Of a stretch of DNA of 64,000 nucleotides, positions 46,817-59,015 are shown in pieces. The stretch is from Ptiloglossa arizonensis (Eukaryota > Arthropoda > Insecta > Hymenoptera > Colletidae). The notes below the pieces were generated by a model. The model saw only the letters and a list, made by a program, of their open reading frames with translations, did no database searches and was not told the origin of the DNA. Position 1 is the stretch's first letter. Every line of letters begins with the position of its first letter. The stretch lies in NCBI RefSeq assembly GCF_051014685.1, contig NC_135061.1, forward strand, positions 1,488,001-1,552,000, given 5' to 3'. Made by a program: the position numbers and the translations under genes.

Positions 46817-48215
46817 TGACGTAATCGTGACCTGCAGACGACGAGTGAATTTAATCTGCGCGTCTAATGGAAGCTTATCGGTGAAAGTATGCGGACGTAT
46901 CGTCCAAGTCGCAGAGGCTTCTCGCTTATCGATCCTGGTGAACGTTCGCGCGAATCGTCGCAGACGGAACCGTTACGTTGTCCCCAGTTGCGGGCTACGT
47001 TCTCTGGAAAGGAGCACGTTTTGAAAATTCGAAGGAATTAACCGCCACCGGCCCTCGAAGCAGAAAGCCAAACGTCACGGACCCGTGAAAATTGCTGCGC
47101 TGCGAATTAACCAGCCGTTAAACGGGGGAGCGGTCTTTCATTTGACGAAATCCGTAAACGCGTTAGGAACTTTCGGCGAATTACACGGTCCGGGAGAAAG
47201 TTCGCTGGTAACTCGCTTCCTATATCACCCTTGGGAAAGTTAGCTGCAGGACACGTAAGTCCTGCCATGTCACGTAATCGTAGAGTGATCATGTTAATCG
47301 GGTAACCGATAAACCAACTCTCCAACTTCGTTTACCTCGTTGAAGCTTGATCATCTGCTTCGGCTACTTTAACCTCGAACTTTCGCCGATGGTTCGTTCT
47401 TTCACGTTCCTTATATTTTCCAACGGAATACATTGCCACGGATACACGTGCACGCGTTGTTCCCTTACCTTTCTCCTCCTTCTTTTCTTCCTCGCCCTTT
47501 CTTCAGTTTCTTTGTTTTTGTTCCCTTCTTTTTTTCAACTTTTTGGGAACGCAATACCGTTAGTACTCCGCTGTACAACTTAGCTCTTAGCAACGAGGTG
47601 CAACGCTCCCGGAGAGGGTTGAAAGTGGTCCAACGTGCAGAACGTGGCGAGAGAAAAGGATGAACACAAGGCGAATCCGTGGATAGCCAGGGCCGAGAGA
47701 GACGGAACGGATACTGGCAAACTGGTAAACTTTCAAGGAGCATAACCGTTACCGTAAGGCTATGACGAAGTGGCACTCCAGGCTTCGTGTACAGGTAGAT
47801 TCATCTATCCGACCCGCTACCGTAACTATTTTCTATACGGAAAGTACTTCCCGGAAGTAATTACGGACACTTTTCGGACGGACTGCTTCCTAAAATTTGC
47901 GCTAGCCGGGGTAATTATTGCGCGGTGTAATTAATACGCAAGTTCGAAGAATAAACACGCATGAGATATCGAGTCAGTCGGGGAAACTTTCCTCGATCCG
48001 CTCGTAATAAACGACTCTAATCGGTTGGTTTATCGCGCGTTGTTTAAACTGTACCGTGATCGCTAGTAACGCGTACACTTGGGAATATTCTTCAAACTAT
48101 GATTTATTTTCATTCGGATCGCACAGACGTGTACGTTCGAACGTTCTCGATTGAACATTGATTCATCTTTGAGAAGAAAAGATTGAGATTCAGATCAAAA
48201 TACTATATGTATAAC
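46817..48215. other. Unique DNA, no gene seen
   Basis: A C/T-rich tract lies at about 47460-47540. Frames up to 103 codons arise from it. No RNA gene or repeat was recognised. Confidence 0.5.
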
Positions 48216-48482
48216 TGTTGGGATAAGTGTAACAACGACTTGGGTAGTGTCATACGTTGACGATGAACAGTCCATGTTGGGTTTGTATTCGTATTGCTGA
48301 AAAAGGGTCAACTGGTTGGTCGTTACTTTCCTTTCAGTTTTCTTCAGTCAGTCACAAGCAGAAAGTCGAGAAAAGCATACGACATTGTTCGTTATTCACA
48401 TTGGGTTAAATCATTGTGTTACTGGATACGAGAGATCCCTGTGTATTATAATAAATTAAATATTATAATCTGAACTTTTACA
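48216..48482 (+). mobile_element. LTR-like fragment (TG...CA), uncertain
   Basis: It begins TGTTGGGATAAG and could end TTTTACA; it contains CTTCAGTCAGTCAC, like an initiator in the R region of insect LTRs, and AATAAA near 48451. No primer-binding site was recognised after it, no second copy is in the window, and no target duplication is visible. It may instead be ordinary DNA. Confidence 0.25.
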
Positions 48483-48664
48483 AGGGTTAGTTTATAGTCT
48501 CTAAGGTGTTTTATAAAATTAGTGCAAATTTTTCTGTGTGGTATAAAGTGAATCGTGCTAAAGTGTCTAGTATAAGTAGTGTTTTTTCAATCTAGAATTT
48601 AAATAGTAAGAATTATTCAGTATGGAGTTGTGAACTGGAGTATGTAAATTGGAAGTGATGTTGA

Positions 48665-48917
48665 TTACAGAAAAATTGTGAAACGTGATAACAGAAAAGA
48701 AATCTGAACGTAATGCGATAACAGAAGAGAACAATGAAGTGGTACAATTGAACTTTTACAACGATAACATACAAGTGCAACTTGGTGATTAAAAGAACAA
48801 GTTTAGAATAGAAGAATTAAAAAAGGAAATTTGGAAATAAATTTCTTGTTATTCGAACAAAGTTCCATAGTTCTCGTCGTTCAGGAATATATGTTTAAAC
48901 TCTTATGTTTAAACATG
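48665..48917. repeat. Segment also present inside the MITE at 45751
   Basis: It matches 45996-46259 (see there). Its last part overlaps the first monomer of the array starting at 48838. The flanks here are unrelated to mariner ends, so this is the more likely source copy, although the direction of copying is inferred. Confidence 0.85.
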
Positions 48918-49500
48918 TTCGCGCTAGATGGTTTACAGAAGGATAAGAATATTAAAAAAAGAAGCTTGAAAATAAGTTTCTTGTTACTCGAACGAACGTT
49001 CCAAAAGTTCCATATATAGCTCTCGTCTTTCAGGGATGCACATATTTTATATTTAAACATGATTCGCAAGAGCAAGCACGGAGCCTAGAAATTAAAAAAA
49101 GGAACTCGAAAATAAATTTTTCGTTACTCGAACAAATGTTTTAAAGTTCCATACGTAGCCCTCGTCTTTCAGGAATGTACATTTCTTATGTTTAAACATG
49201 TTTGCGCTAGATGGCTTACAAAAGGATAAAAATATTAACAAAAGAAGCTTGAAAATAAGTTCCTTGTTACTCGAATAAACGTTCCAAAAGTTTTATACGT
49301 AGCCCTTGTCTTTCAGGGATACACATATTTTATATTTAAACACGATTCGCAAGAGCAAGCACGGAGCCTAGAAATTAAAAAAAGGAACTCGAAAATCAAT
49401 TTTTCGTTACTCGAACAAATGTTCCAAAGTTCCATACGTAGCCCTCGTCTTTCAGGGATATACATATTTCATGTTTGAACACGTTTACGATGGATGATAC
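48838..49500. repeat. About 140-bp tandem repeat in alternating A/B order
   Basis: GTTA(C/T)TCGAA anchors lie at 48848, 48983, 49123, 49266 and 49406. Monomers alternate: one kind carries TGTTTGCGCTAGATGG, the other GATTCGCAAGAGCAAGCACG. This gives a higher-order period of about 280 bp. CGTCTTTCAGGGATACACAT is shared by most. The last monomer fades near 49500. Confidence 0.9.
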
Positions 49501-50989
49501 GCGAGATATACGTACACCTAATCAGATATGTATTCCACCCTCGGTCGGGGTCTGAAAGTTTCGAGAACTCGTTTCAGCCATTCGATGGGAACGTTCGCCG
49601 ATAATAAAACACGCGTAAAATATTTCCGTAAGATCCACTCGGTACAAGAGTCGTGAAAATTGACGATTGTCACCCGTTACGGCGAACCCCTGGTAAGAAT
49701 CTTACGCGGCGCGAGCCAGAATGAAGTATCGATACGTTTATTCACCGATTTTAATATCCTATTCATGACGCAAACCACTCCACATCGAGCGGATAAATCT
49801 CTCTCGAGTTCTCCGTGTTGGACTAAAGGGACAGCTTCCCTGACATCGGAAAAGGGGTCCTTTTCAATTCTAGGGCTCTTTGAGCGACGGAAAGGCAAGG
49901 TGATCGACCGAATCTCATCGAATTGCCCGATAACGAGCTCCTCTCATGTCAGAACTCGAAATTCTCGCTTGTTCCCGAAGGTCGTCAAAGTTCCAACGGA
50001 TCTACCCCGGTGTCCGTGGAACAGGATCAGAAGAGTACGTGACCCCCTGACGCGACGACAAGGTACTGCCTTGGGAAAAGAAGACCACCATCCCGTCCCC
50101 TACCCCCGCACGAACCTAACCCACTGAAACTTCCGTTGACGGATAAATTTACAGATTACCCGGTAGCTGACTGCACACGTACCCGTCCCATCGTTCGAGG
50201 ATCCTCTGTTTTAGCAAAGTGAAGACCGATGGCGACCGTAATCCCAACATTGCTCCATTCTCCACGAATGCGAAATTAGCGTGTGCATCCGCGACGAGTA
50301 ATTCGCAGGGCGACTTGATAAAGTTTAAGTCGATACTTCCAATCGTCAACGAAATTTACCATTTTATTTTTCAGCTATATTGAATAATCCATATCGACGA
50401 ATAGTATTGTATTTTGGATGATTATTTCGTTCGGTTAATGGAAGTACGTTTTACCACTCGATTCTACTCGTTCTCTGCTCGATTTTCCAATTAATTTTCA
50501 TTTCGATTAAGGAATTGAATTTTTGAACGTTGTTGGTTCATCGAGTTATTTTGTTTGACGGTTGAAGAATGTAGAACGAAACGAGTTGATCTTGTTCTTT
50601 GGTAATGTTCTCTCTGCGGGGAAAAATGGTTCGAAGGAACGTTTAGGCGAGTACGCGAAGAATGTGGGAGACTGGGGAAGAAATTTTGCATAGTGTATAA
50701 AATGTCGAATGTCGGTGCATAAAGGCCGATAATTTCCGAGGACAGGGTCCAGCGTGCCAGGGTGAACAAGAACAAGACAAGTGACCCTATTACAAACCTG
50801 TCTGATAAATCGCTCTCGTGTAATCAATTTGTCTTTCAGGTAAACGCATATTCCGTGTATACCGCGATTAACTGCCATTACTAGTGTGTTCTACTTGAGC
50901 GTCCCGCGTTAAAATGTTGATTCGCGCGTTATTTATCGGCTCTGAATTTTAAACGTCACGAATTTTTAGCGTGCCTCGTGTTTCACGTT
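49501..50989. other. Unique DNA, no gene supported
   Basis: A 155-codon plus-strand frame (49660-50127) has no domain and is overlapped by other frames. A 40-bp phrase at 50782-50820 recurs at 52637-52676. No RNA gene was recognised. Confidence 0.45.
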
Positions 50990-51505
50990 CTCTCGCTCCA
51001 TGGCAGCCTTAAAATTAGTGTTAATAATATTTCTGAATGCATTGACTACTAATCAAGTTTACAATCTTAAGAAAAAATTTCCATTGTATGAAATTAAATA
51101 GAAATTAAATTGTATTATCTCTTGCTCAATGTCAGCTTTACAATTAGTGTTAATAATATTTCTGAATGCTTCGACTACTAATCAAGTTTCCAATTTTAAG
51201 AAAAAATTTCTATTGTATGAAATTTAATAGAAATTAAATTGTATTATCTCTTGCTCAATGTTAACTTTACAATTAGTGTTAATAATATTTCTGAATGCTT
51301 TAACTACTAATCAAGTTTCCAATCTCAAGAAAAAATTTCTATTGTATGAAATTTAATAGAAATTAAATTATATTATCTTTCGTTCAATGTTAGCCCTAAA
51401 ATTAGTGTTAATATTTCTGAATGCTGTGACTCCTAATCAAGTTTCCAATCTTAAGAAAAAATTTCCATTGTATGAAATTTAATAAAAAATTAAATTATAT
51501 TATCG
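50990..51505. repeat. 129-bp tandem repeat, four copies
   Basis: AATTAGTGTTAATAATATTT (or a short form) lies at 51013, 51142, 51271 and 51401, intervals 129, 129 and 130 bp. The start is more changed; the inner copies agree well (ACTACTAATCAAGTTTCCAA). Confidence 0.92.
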
Positions 51506-51889
51506 TACAATTGTATAATTTCATTATTATAATGCGTTATTATTTCTTATTTGTTACAACAATTGTGTTTCACAATGTTGAAAGTAACAAAACTATTTGT
51601 TCCGTGATAATGTTGCTCTGTCAACGACATTAACGTGAATCATAAATGCGAGAGAAATGGAATTAATTGCGGTTAATTCTGTCAGAGATTTAAAGCCGAA
51701 AGGGCGAAGTTCAGAATTTCAACTGCAAGAAATTGAGCCCTGGGATCTCGGTGGATCTCGAAATTAATAACAATGAAATTTATAACGTTATTAATAGTAT
51801 CTTGGTATACCGGTTGAATTACTCGAAATTGTCCAGGATGAGAAATACTGTTTGTCAACGTCGTAAGGTATTAAAGAAAGGAATGAGAC
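51506..51889. other. Short AT-rich spacer between arrays
   Basis: No repeat unit of either neighbour and no gene is seen; an 82-codon frame (51733-51981) runs into the next array and is not called. Confidence 0.45.
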
Positions 51890-52612
51890 AATATTTTCAA
51901 TTATTAATTTTCAATTATCCTTATTCAACAAATTTTTCATCCAAAAGTTGTCAACTCGAGTATTTTATTTCGGTAGATTAATCGAGTAATAAAATTCAAA
52001 GCAATAGTTCGAGAATAAATAATGCTCTTATACACATCCAATGCCATTCAATATTTTAACACGTTCAGCTAGTAGATAATAAATTATTTTAAAGAAAAAT
52101 ATCTTCGCTAGATTCCAGGTATAACAGCAAATTATTTTCAATTATTAATGTTCAATTATCCTTATTCAACAAATTTTTCATCCAAAAGTTGTCAACTCGA
52201 GTATTTTATTTCGGTAGATTAATCGAGTAATAAAATTCAAAGCAATAGTTCGAGAATAAATAATGCTCTTATACACATCCAATGCCATTCAATATTTTAA
52301 CACGTTCAGCTAGTAGATAATAAATTATTTTAAAGAAAAATATCTTCGCTAGATTCCAGGTATAACAGCAAATTATTTTCAATTATTAATGTTCAATTAT
52401 CCTTATTCAACAAATTTTTCATCCAAAAGTTGTCAACTCGAGTATTTTATTTCGGTAGATTAATCGAGTAATAAAATTCAAAGCAATAGTTCGAGAATAA
52501 ATAATGCTCTTATACACATCCAATGCCATTCAATATTTTAACACGTTCAGCTAGTAGATAATAAATTATTTTAAAGATAAATATCTTCGCTAGATTCCAG
52601 GTATAACAGCAT
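51890..52612. repeat. 241-bp tandem repeat, three near-identical copies
   Basis: TTATTCAACAAATTTTTCAT occurs at 51921, 52162 and 52403, exactly 241 bp apart. By eye the copies differ at only a few bases (for example ATTAATTTTC versus ATTAATGTTC, and AAAGAAAAAT versus AAAGATAAAT). It is the youngest-looking array in the window. Confidence 0.95.
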
Positions 52613-53198
52613 AGCGAATGCGAACGAGGAGATGACTGACCCTGTCACCGAGCCTCCTGATAAATCGTTCCTCGTGTCTGCTCTCGTCCGCCACACCCGC
52701 ACCAAACCCCTGGCATTGTCATTTTTAAAGAGATAACAAATGATGCTTATAATAAAGCACATTCAAAACGCATAACCCGTCTGCGCTACAATCGCTCAGA
52801 GCGTTGTCGTGGCTTTTTATTTGCGCGAAATAACCGCGTACAGGGAAAAAGAAGATCCACCGTCTTTGTTGTTCCTTTCATAGTCACCCTTTGCTAACAA
52901 AAATAACGAAACTCTTCCATCAACATAATTTATCAACGATTTTCTCTATATATTTATTTCACTGTTACTTATCGAATGAAATAGCGACTGGAATGATCGT
53001 TGCTCCAAGTAATCAACCACTGTACATTCCTATCGATAAAGAACGTGGTAAATTTTATACAAGGGATCACATTTAGTAAATTTCAACAAACAGAACATAT
53101 TTAGTAACCCTATCTATTCTTTAACTTATTTCGAGAGTAACCTCGCGGACGTGTAAACAATAAAAAAACTAAATTCTCCTCGCAATTCACCGAAACTA
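52613..53198. other. Unique DNA, no gene seen
   Basis: It begins with the 40-bp phrase also found at 50782 (here 52637-52676). Frames are 61-63 codons only. Confidence 0.45.
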
Positions 53199-53329
53199 TA
53201 GCTTGTTGCAAAGTGATTTCGTTTCTTTTGGTGAAAATGGAACTCGATTTCTTAAGAATGTACAAACATTTTTTATTCAATTATATATTCTCCATTTTGG
53301 AAAACGAGATCACTTCACGGACAAGCCAA
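53199..53329. mobile_element. Mariner-like MITE, about 131 bp
   Basis: The left end TAGCTTGTTGCAAAGTGA and the complement of the right end, TTGGCTTGTCCGTGAAGTGA, are related, with TA outside both. The interior (TTATATATTCTCCATTTTGG) matches the other MITEs of this group in simple form, so this copy shows the basic layout. The ends differ from the GGTTGTTCGG type (subfamily or mutation). Confidence 0.78.
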
Positions 53330-53331
53330 TA

Positions 53332-54504
53332 GTTTCTTACAACTAGGTGAACTCTTACGTAAAAAAATATTCACGTTAGGAAAACTTCCCGCTTTGAAGC
53401 AACAGAATCGACACCTTCGGTTCGCTTGAAAACGGGGTAGCAATTTTTTAACCGTGAATCAATGAGTATTGTTCTCCACGCTTACACGATTGGAGTATCG
53501 CGTGTAGAAATTGTCTCTTCGAAGCAGAAATGCACATCTATTGGCCACACGAGTCCGTCGTCATCGTCTTCGTCGTCGTGCGAAACAATTCAAGGGTTTA
53601 AGTACAGAGTCGCGCTTCATCTTTCGCCCAACAGACCCAGAATGCAGCTGTCTCGCGCACACCGCGCGAACCGTTATCCAGCTTGCTTACAATAAATCAC
53701 CATCTTAAAGAAGCATCGGTTGTACGTCCCTGTCATCTCGTTTCCTCGCTCGGCAGTACAGAAAATTTCTATCCTTCGTTTCCCCGGCCGTACTCCGCGG
53801 CCGCCTCTTCGCATTTTCTTCTCAGCACCTTCTGTCAGGGAGAAGATGTTGTGTCGTCGTTGGGTCTCAATTCAAATGGGCTCGGCGTATCGCTATCGCG
53901 CGTATCAGCTTCTGTTTCCACGACGTACGACTCCGTTTCCCATGAATAACGCATTTCCTTGGGAAATCGATATGCAGATTACCAAGTGTACCTACGTACG
54001 TTCTCCTCTCTATTTCTCTATTCCGCTCTTTTCTCGTTTCGACCCGTATCTGGCCGGCTACGTGGGTCAGGTGTTATTTGGGTCAGTGGAGACCCCGTGA
54101 AGACTCCTTTATTCCTCGTTATCGATACTAACGTAGCTCGGGAGAAAAAAATATGAGAATTCGAAATTCGGAGGAGAAGGAACCGCGTGTTTCGCGGACG
54201 TGAAATTGAATCGTCTTATCGTCGGTAAATAGGAAACAGAGGAGCTTACCGTGCCAACGAGATATGTATTTGGAGTTACCGCGTCTGAGCGCACCCGATC
54301 CGAATTTCTTGTTCTCACCGCAGTACCTGTACTCTCGTCCCGTGAGAGCACGGTCTTCGAAACGATCGAGAACCAGATTCGCGGATCACGATCTCGGTGT
54401 TCGTTACGAATTCTGTAAAACACGTTCCTACGTGGTCTTTCAGCCGCAAAATTTGAGAACATCTTGTTGCAAAAGTTCAGATTGTAAGGTCTGGTTTATT
54501 GTAA
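53332..54504. other. Unique DNA, no gene supported
   Basis: Plus-strand frames of 126 and 104 codons (53720-54100, 54264-54578) have no domain; the second runs into a transposon. A TCGTCGTCATCG-type microsatellite lies near 53557-53580. Confidence 0.45.
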
Positions 54505-54506
54505 CA

Positions 54507-54889
54507 CAGGGTGTCCCAAACGTCACCAGTCGATTTGAATTTCCCGCTATTTTTAAAACGTCGAACCGATTACCTTGAAATTTTACGTGTATTATCTAGA
54601 GAGATGGGAAATTAATCGTGGAAGAGTACACGGTGAAAAGAAAAGGTGCAAATTGTTCGGGCGTATTTCGAAAAATCGCGATTTTTAACGCTAATTTTTG
54701 CAGATCAAAAGTTTTGGGAAAAGATTGACGGTTTGTAAAAATAATCAAGGCTACCGTTTGGAAGATACGTTATTCCATTATTAACTCCCAAGTTTGTACT
54801 TTTAAACAAAAGGAAGAATATTAAGATTGCACGAACGGTTTAAGTTTTATTTAAGAAGTAAATCGACCGGTGATGATTGGGACATCCGG
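54507..54889 (+). mobile_element. Inverted-repeat transposon, CAGGGTGTCCC family, about 383 bp
   Basis: The left end CAGGGTGTCCCAAACGTCAC matches the complement of the right end, CCGGATGTCCCAATCATCAC. TA follows at 54890-54891; the left flank is CA, probably a changed TA. It aligns over its length with 11044-11427 (for example GGAAGATA.CG..TTCCATTAT and TTAACTCCCAAGTTT). Without a coding frame, it is non-autonomous. Confidence 0.87.
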
Positions 54890-54891
54890 TA

Positions 54892-57150
54892 ATCTATTGA
54901 TTTATCCTGATGTGATTTATCCTTTCCTAGACTCCCTGCTTGAAATTTATTAAATAACAATGTAGATAACGATCGAAACGTAACGGTTGAAACGTCGATG
55001 GTATATTTTGTATAGAAAAAAAAATGGTAAAAAACGATGGTAGTGTATTATCAACGTTATTACTATTCGGAAAAATGTCCTCATTTTGCTAATTCGCGCG
55101 AAAACCCTTATCTCGTTTAATTTATTACATTCCCACAAAATTAAACGGAATTCACATTTATCCTGCGTAGTATGTGCATACCCGTTATTGCACATATTTA
55201 ATCCCTCGTGCGGGAAGCGTTTTCAACAGGTTATTATACATGCATTTTGATATGCACGTTATATACACGTAGCACCCGAATTATCCGCGAAATTAGTTTT
55301 AGTATTTATTTCGTTCGTACACCGACTTCGTTTTACATGCGATACACGAGGAAAGTGGTTTGAAAAGGGACGAGAAGGGTGAAAATTGTAAGTAGTTTTT
55401 CAAGAACACGAACAAACAACGTTCTCGTGAAAAATACTCGTTACACCGGATTTACCTCGAGATGAAAATTTACCGTTTATAGAAAACCGTCTTTCGAAAC
55501 GAGTACGCATTCATCAATTTTAATAAAAAAATGGTTTTCGATTCGAACCGTGCCAAGTGCATCGAGTACGATAATGAGTACCAGGATTACAACGAGTACG
55601 TTAAATCGCGAGAAATAAAATACGTAAAATACGCATAATTAATTTGCATCGGTGCAACACGGGTCAAATGCCAATGCAACGGAAAATGATTCCGAATGGT
55701 TGCTCCACAATTGCTGTTAATGTTTAATTTCCAGTTATACACTGTTATCTTTAACGATTCATCCGCACGATATCATAAGCGCGCATCGTTGATACAAATA
55801 GCAACTATATTTAACGACGAACGAACAAAAACCGGTGATCGTGACAGTAATGTCGAACTTTGTTTATAGACACTACTTTGATAACGAATTATCGAAATAC
55901 AAGAGCGATGCAACGTCTAATATCTCCGTGAACATTTTCATATTAATTACGAATTTATATTTACAATTATTAAACATTCCACAGTAATTCCACTGCTCGT
56001 ATTATTCGCCTTGTTAATTTTTCTACACCACGGTCGAATAACTATTTGAAATTTCTCTATTTCGTACAAAATAATTCGTTCTCGACGACAAGTCCCTCGA
56101 TTGTCAACCTTCTCCCAAATAATCGTCCAACTTTTTAAATACGATTCAATATATTCTCAATCTTCTTAATCTTTTGGACACGTAAATTACATAAACGAAG
56201 AATATTATATTAATATAGTATAATGTATACCATTATCTAGATTCGGACGCAATGTAAAATTGCACAACGATCGTGAACAGTTTAGACTCATCGGTGACAA
56301 ATGATCCAACTGAAAACTCTACGTGTAGTATCGTCGATCGTAAAATTATATCGATTTCGTACGATCCCGTAACTAATACGAGATTGCTCCGTAAACATTT
56401 TCATATTAATCGTGAATTGGTCGCGCACGAGACAAATACCGGGCACGGTACGCTCCGTCCGATTCGTTCAATTAGTTTTTTCATGTGAAAGTCTTTATAA
56501 AACTGTCAATTTTGTTACTACGCTACACGAGCCCCACGGAAATGCAGGAGTATTCGGTGGCGTACGCTGTTACGGTCCTTTTTCAAATAACAGAGACGCG
56601 ACGGTCCAGGGACGTGTACAATGAAACGCGAGAAGTGGCCATTCGCTTTTCGCGTTTAAATCGCGAAAGACAAATCACGCTCGTTGGCCGCGTTCATCGT
56701 TTGTTATTTACTCGGTGATTTTCGAATCGAACCGTTCTAAATCAATCTCGAAAAGCATTACGTATTAGCCTGCACTGATAATGACACTTCGGTTTCGCTG
56801 CGTCAACTTCAGTTAATTGATTCGTGCTGGCTCGCTCGACTATTGTCACCGTGAACGAGTACGCACGTTCCACCCTTTATTACAAACCGGGTTGCGTTCA
56901 GTTGCCGATCGTACCATTTAATTACGATCATGGCACGCGACGCGTCGAAAATTTCCCGCTTCCCCGAAGCACCAGCTTCGCTGGCTTCCGCTCGAAGATC
57001 GCCACGCGCACGCGGATAACTACGATCGAAAACTGGGACTCGTTAATTGCTTTGCGCTCGGAACCAAGTAATCGGCTTTTACCGCTCGATACGGAATCCT
57101 TCTGCCCGTGAATCTCGACGCGGTGAAACAAATTAGTATCGCTCCGGCCA
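54892..57150. other. Unique AT-rich DNA, no gene seen
   Basis: Frames up to 95 codons. A GC-richer patch lies at 56800-57110 with overlapping frames on both strands. Homeodomain and POU-type words (AATTAATTTGCAT near 55637) are scattered. No array or RNA gene was recognised. Confidence 0.5.
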
Positions 57151-57193
57151 AAGATAATTCTCCATTTCGGAGAACACCAGGGAAATCAATATC

Positions 57194-58008
57194 GATAAAT
57201 AAACTCGTGCAATTGCAAGAATAGACTTCACGTGAGTTCAAGGTACAAGAATGACAAGGAAAACATTTGGAATAAAATTTGTAAGAATTCGAAGGGAACC
57301 TTCTTATTCTTGTTTCAAATACTGCAGCATGGAAACGATCGTTACATTTGTAAATAATTATTCAAGAAACGAGGTCCTCTTCTTCTGAACACCACCGCGG
57401 AGACTGCAATTTAAATTCAACTCTTACATCGATGTGCGTAAATTTCATTCTTCCCCTAATTCTCCGGTTAGCTCGTATAAACAATGGTAACGGTAATCTA
57501 TTAGGTTTACACCGATAAATAAAGTCGTGCAATTGCAAGAATAGATTTCACGTGAGTTCAAGGTACAAGAATGACAAGGATAATATTTGGAATTAAATTT
57601 GTAAGAATTCGAAGGGAACCTTCTTATTCTTGTTTCAAATACTGTAGCATGGAAACGATCGTTACATTTGTAAATAATTATTCAAGAAACGAGGTCCTCT
57701 TCTTCTGAACACCACCACCGAGACTGCAATTTAAGTTCAACTCTTACATCGATGTGCGTAAATTTGATTCATCCCCTAATTCTCCGGTTAGCTCGTATAA
57801 ACAATGGTAACGGTAATCTATTAAGTTTACACCGATAAATAAAGTCGTGCAATTGCAAGAATAGATTTCACGTGAGTTCAAGGTACAAGAATGACAAGGA
57901 TAATATTTGGAATTAAATTTGTAAGAATTCGAAGGGAACCTTCTTATTCTTGTTTCAAATACTGCAGCATGGAAACGATCGTTACATTTGTAAATAATTA
58001 TTCACGAG
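57194..58008. repeat. 320-bp tandem repeat, about two and a half copies
   Basis: GATAAATAAA(C/G)TCGTGCAATT lies at 57194, 57514 and 57834, and TTCAAGAAACGAGGTCCTC at 57361 and 57681; period 320 bp. Copies are nearly identical. The third breaks off at about 58003-58008, at the point where the copy at 63782 begins. Confidence 0.93.
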
Positions 58009-58439
58009 TAAATTTCTCAATGATACAAACAACCATCGTCGCAATATCGCTGGATGCCACGAGTCAATATAAATCAGAATTTTCGAGTAAATAACTCGAG
58101 TTTATTTTTCGAATAAACTCCCTCGACTCTTAATTTCCAATTGTGTCTCAAATTCTCGAATCCACGAATTCTGAACACCGTGCGTAGAAATCTGCGACAA
58201 CTGTGTTCGAAAATCAATTCGATGTCTTCCTCGAGGATCCTCGACTCCTTCCAAATAAATGAAACACACGATTAAGAAGATAAGAAAAGAATTTTAAACC
58301 AGCCAATTGTGGTTCGTTACTCGTCTCTTGAATTAATCTCTGAACTGGAACCGGAGCGACGGTAGTCGAACATCGGCCAACGAAACGAGAAACATTTTCC
58401 AGGATTAAATACATCAGGTTTGGGCGATCGTTTCTTATT

Positions 58440-59015
58440 CCTCCCGGTTACACCTGATTAATTCTCCATTTCAGAGAACACGAGGAAAATCAATATCGTT
58501 GATTTTTTCATGCGATCACCTTCGAATCGGTTGACGAACCTTTTCAAGAATAGATACGTAAGTTTCGAACGTTTTCGTGCGAGTAATTTTTTAACCGATC
58601 GATCGTTCATTCTTGAGTGTTTTCTATAAATTCATCGTACCCGGTGCAAAGATAACTTCAAAGTTACCTTGCTGTTCGTCGAATTGTAGCAAACACGGTA
58701 TGTTATTTACTCGGAATAAAAATACGGAATTAACTATAGAAGTTCATAAGTTTCAAGAACCAAAATTATAAATTTGGGTAACGAACAGAGGAAAAATCAA
58801 CACGTACAGTTTTTCGTGCGACTGGTTTTAGATTAGTACTATTAACGGAGAGGTCTCGTAACAAAAACGTACATTTCTTTTACCGAAGTAATTTTTTCCA
58901 TCTTGAATCGTTTATTTCGTGGACTCATCGAACTGAATAACTTCAAATATCACCGCTGATCTTTCGAAACGATTTGACTCTTCGCTCGACGAGGAACTGT
59001 AACAAACACAATCGT
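58440..59015. repeat. Degenerate repeats with about 315-bp spacing
   Basis: GAACACGAGGAAAATCAATA (58474) and GAACAGAGGAAAAATCAACA (58793) are 319 bp apart and resemble GAACACCAGGGAAATCAATA at 57174. TTGTAGCAAACAC (58684) and CTGTAACAAACAC (58997) are 313 bp apart. This suggests old, decayed relatives of the neighbouring array. Confidence 0.5.
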
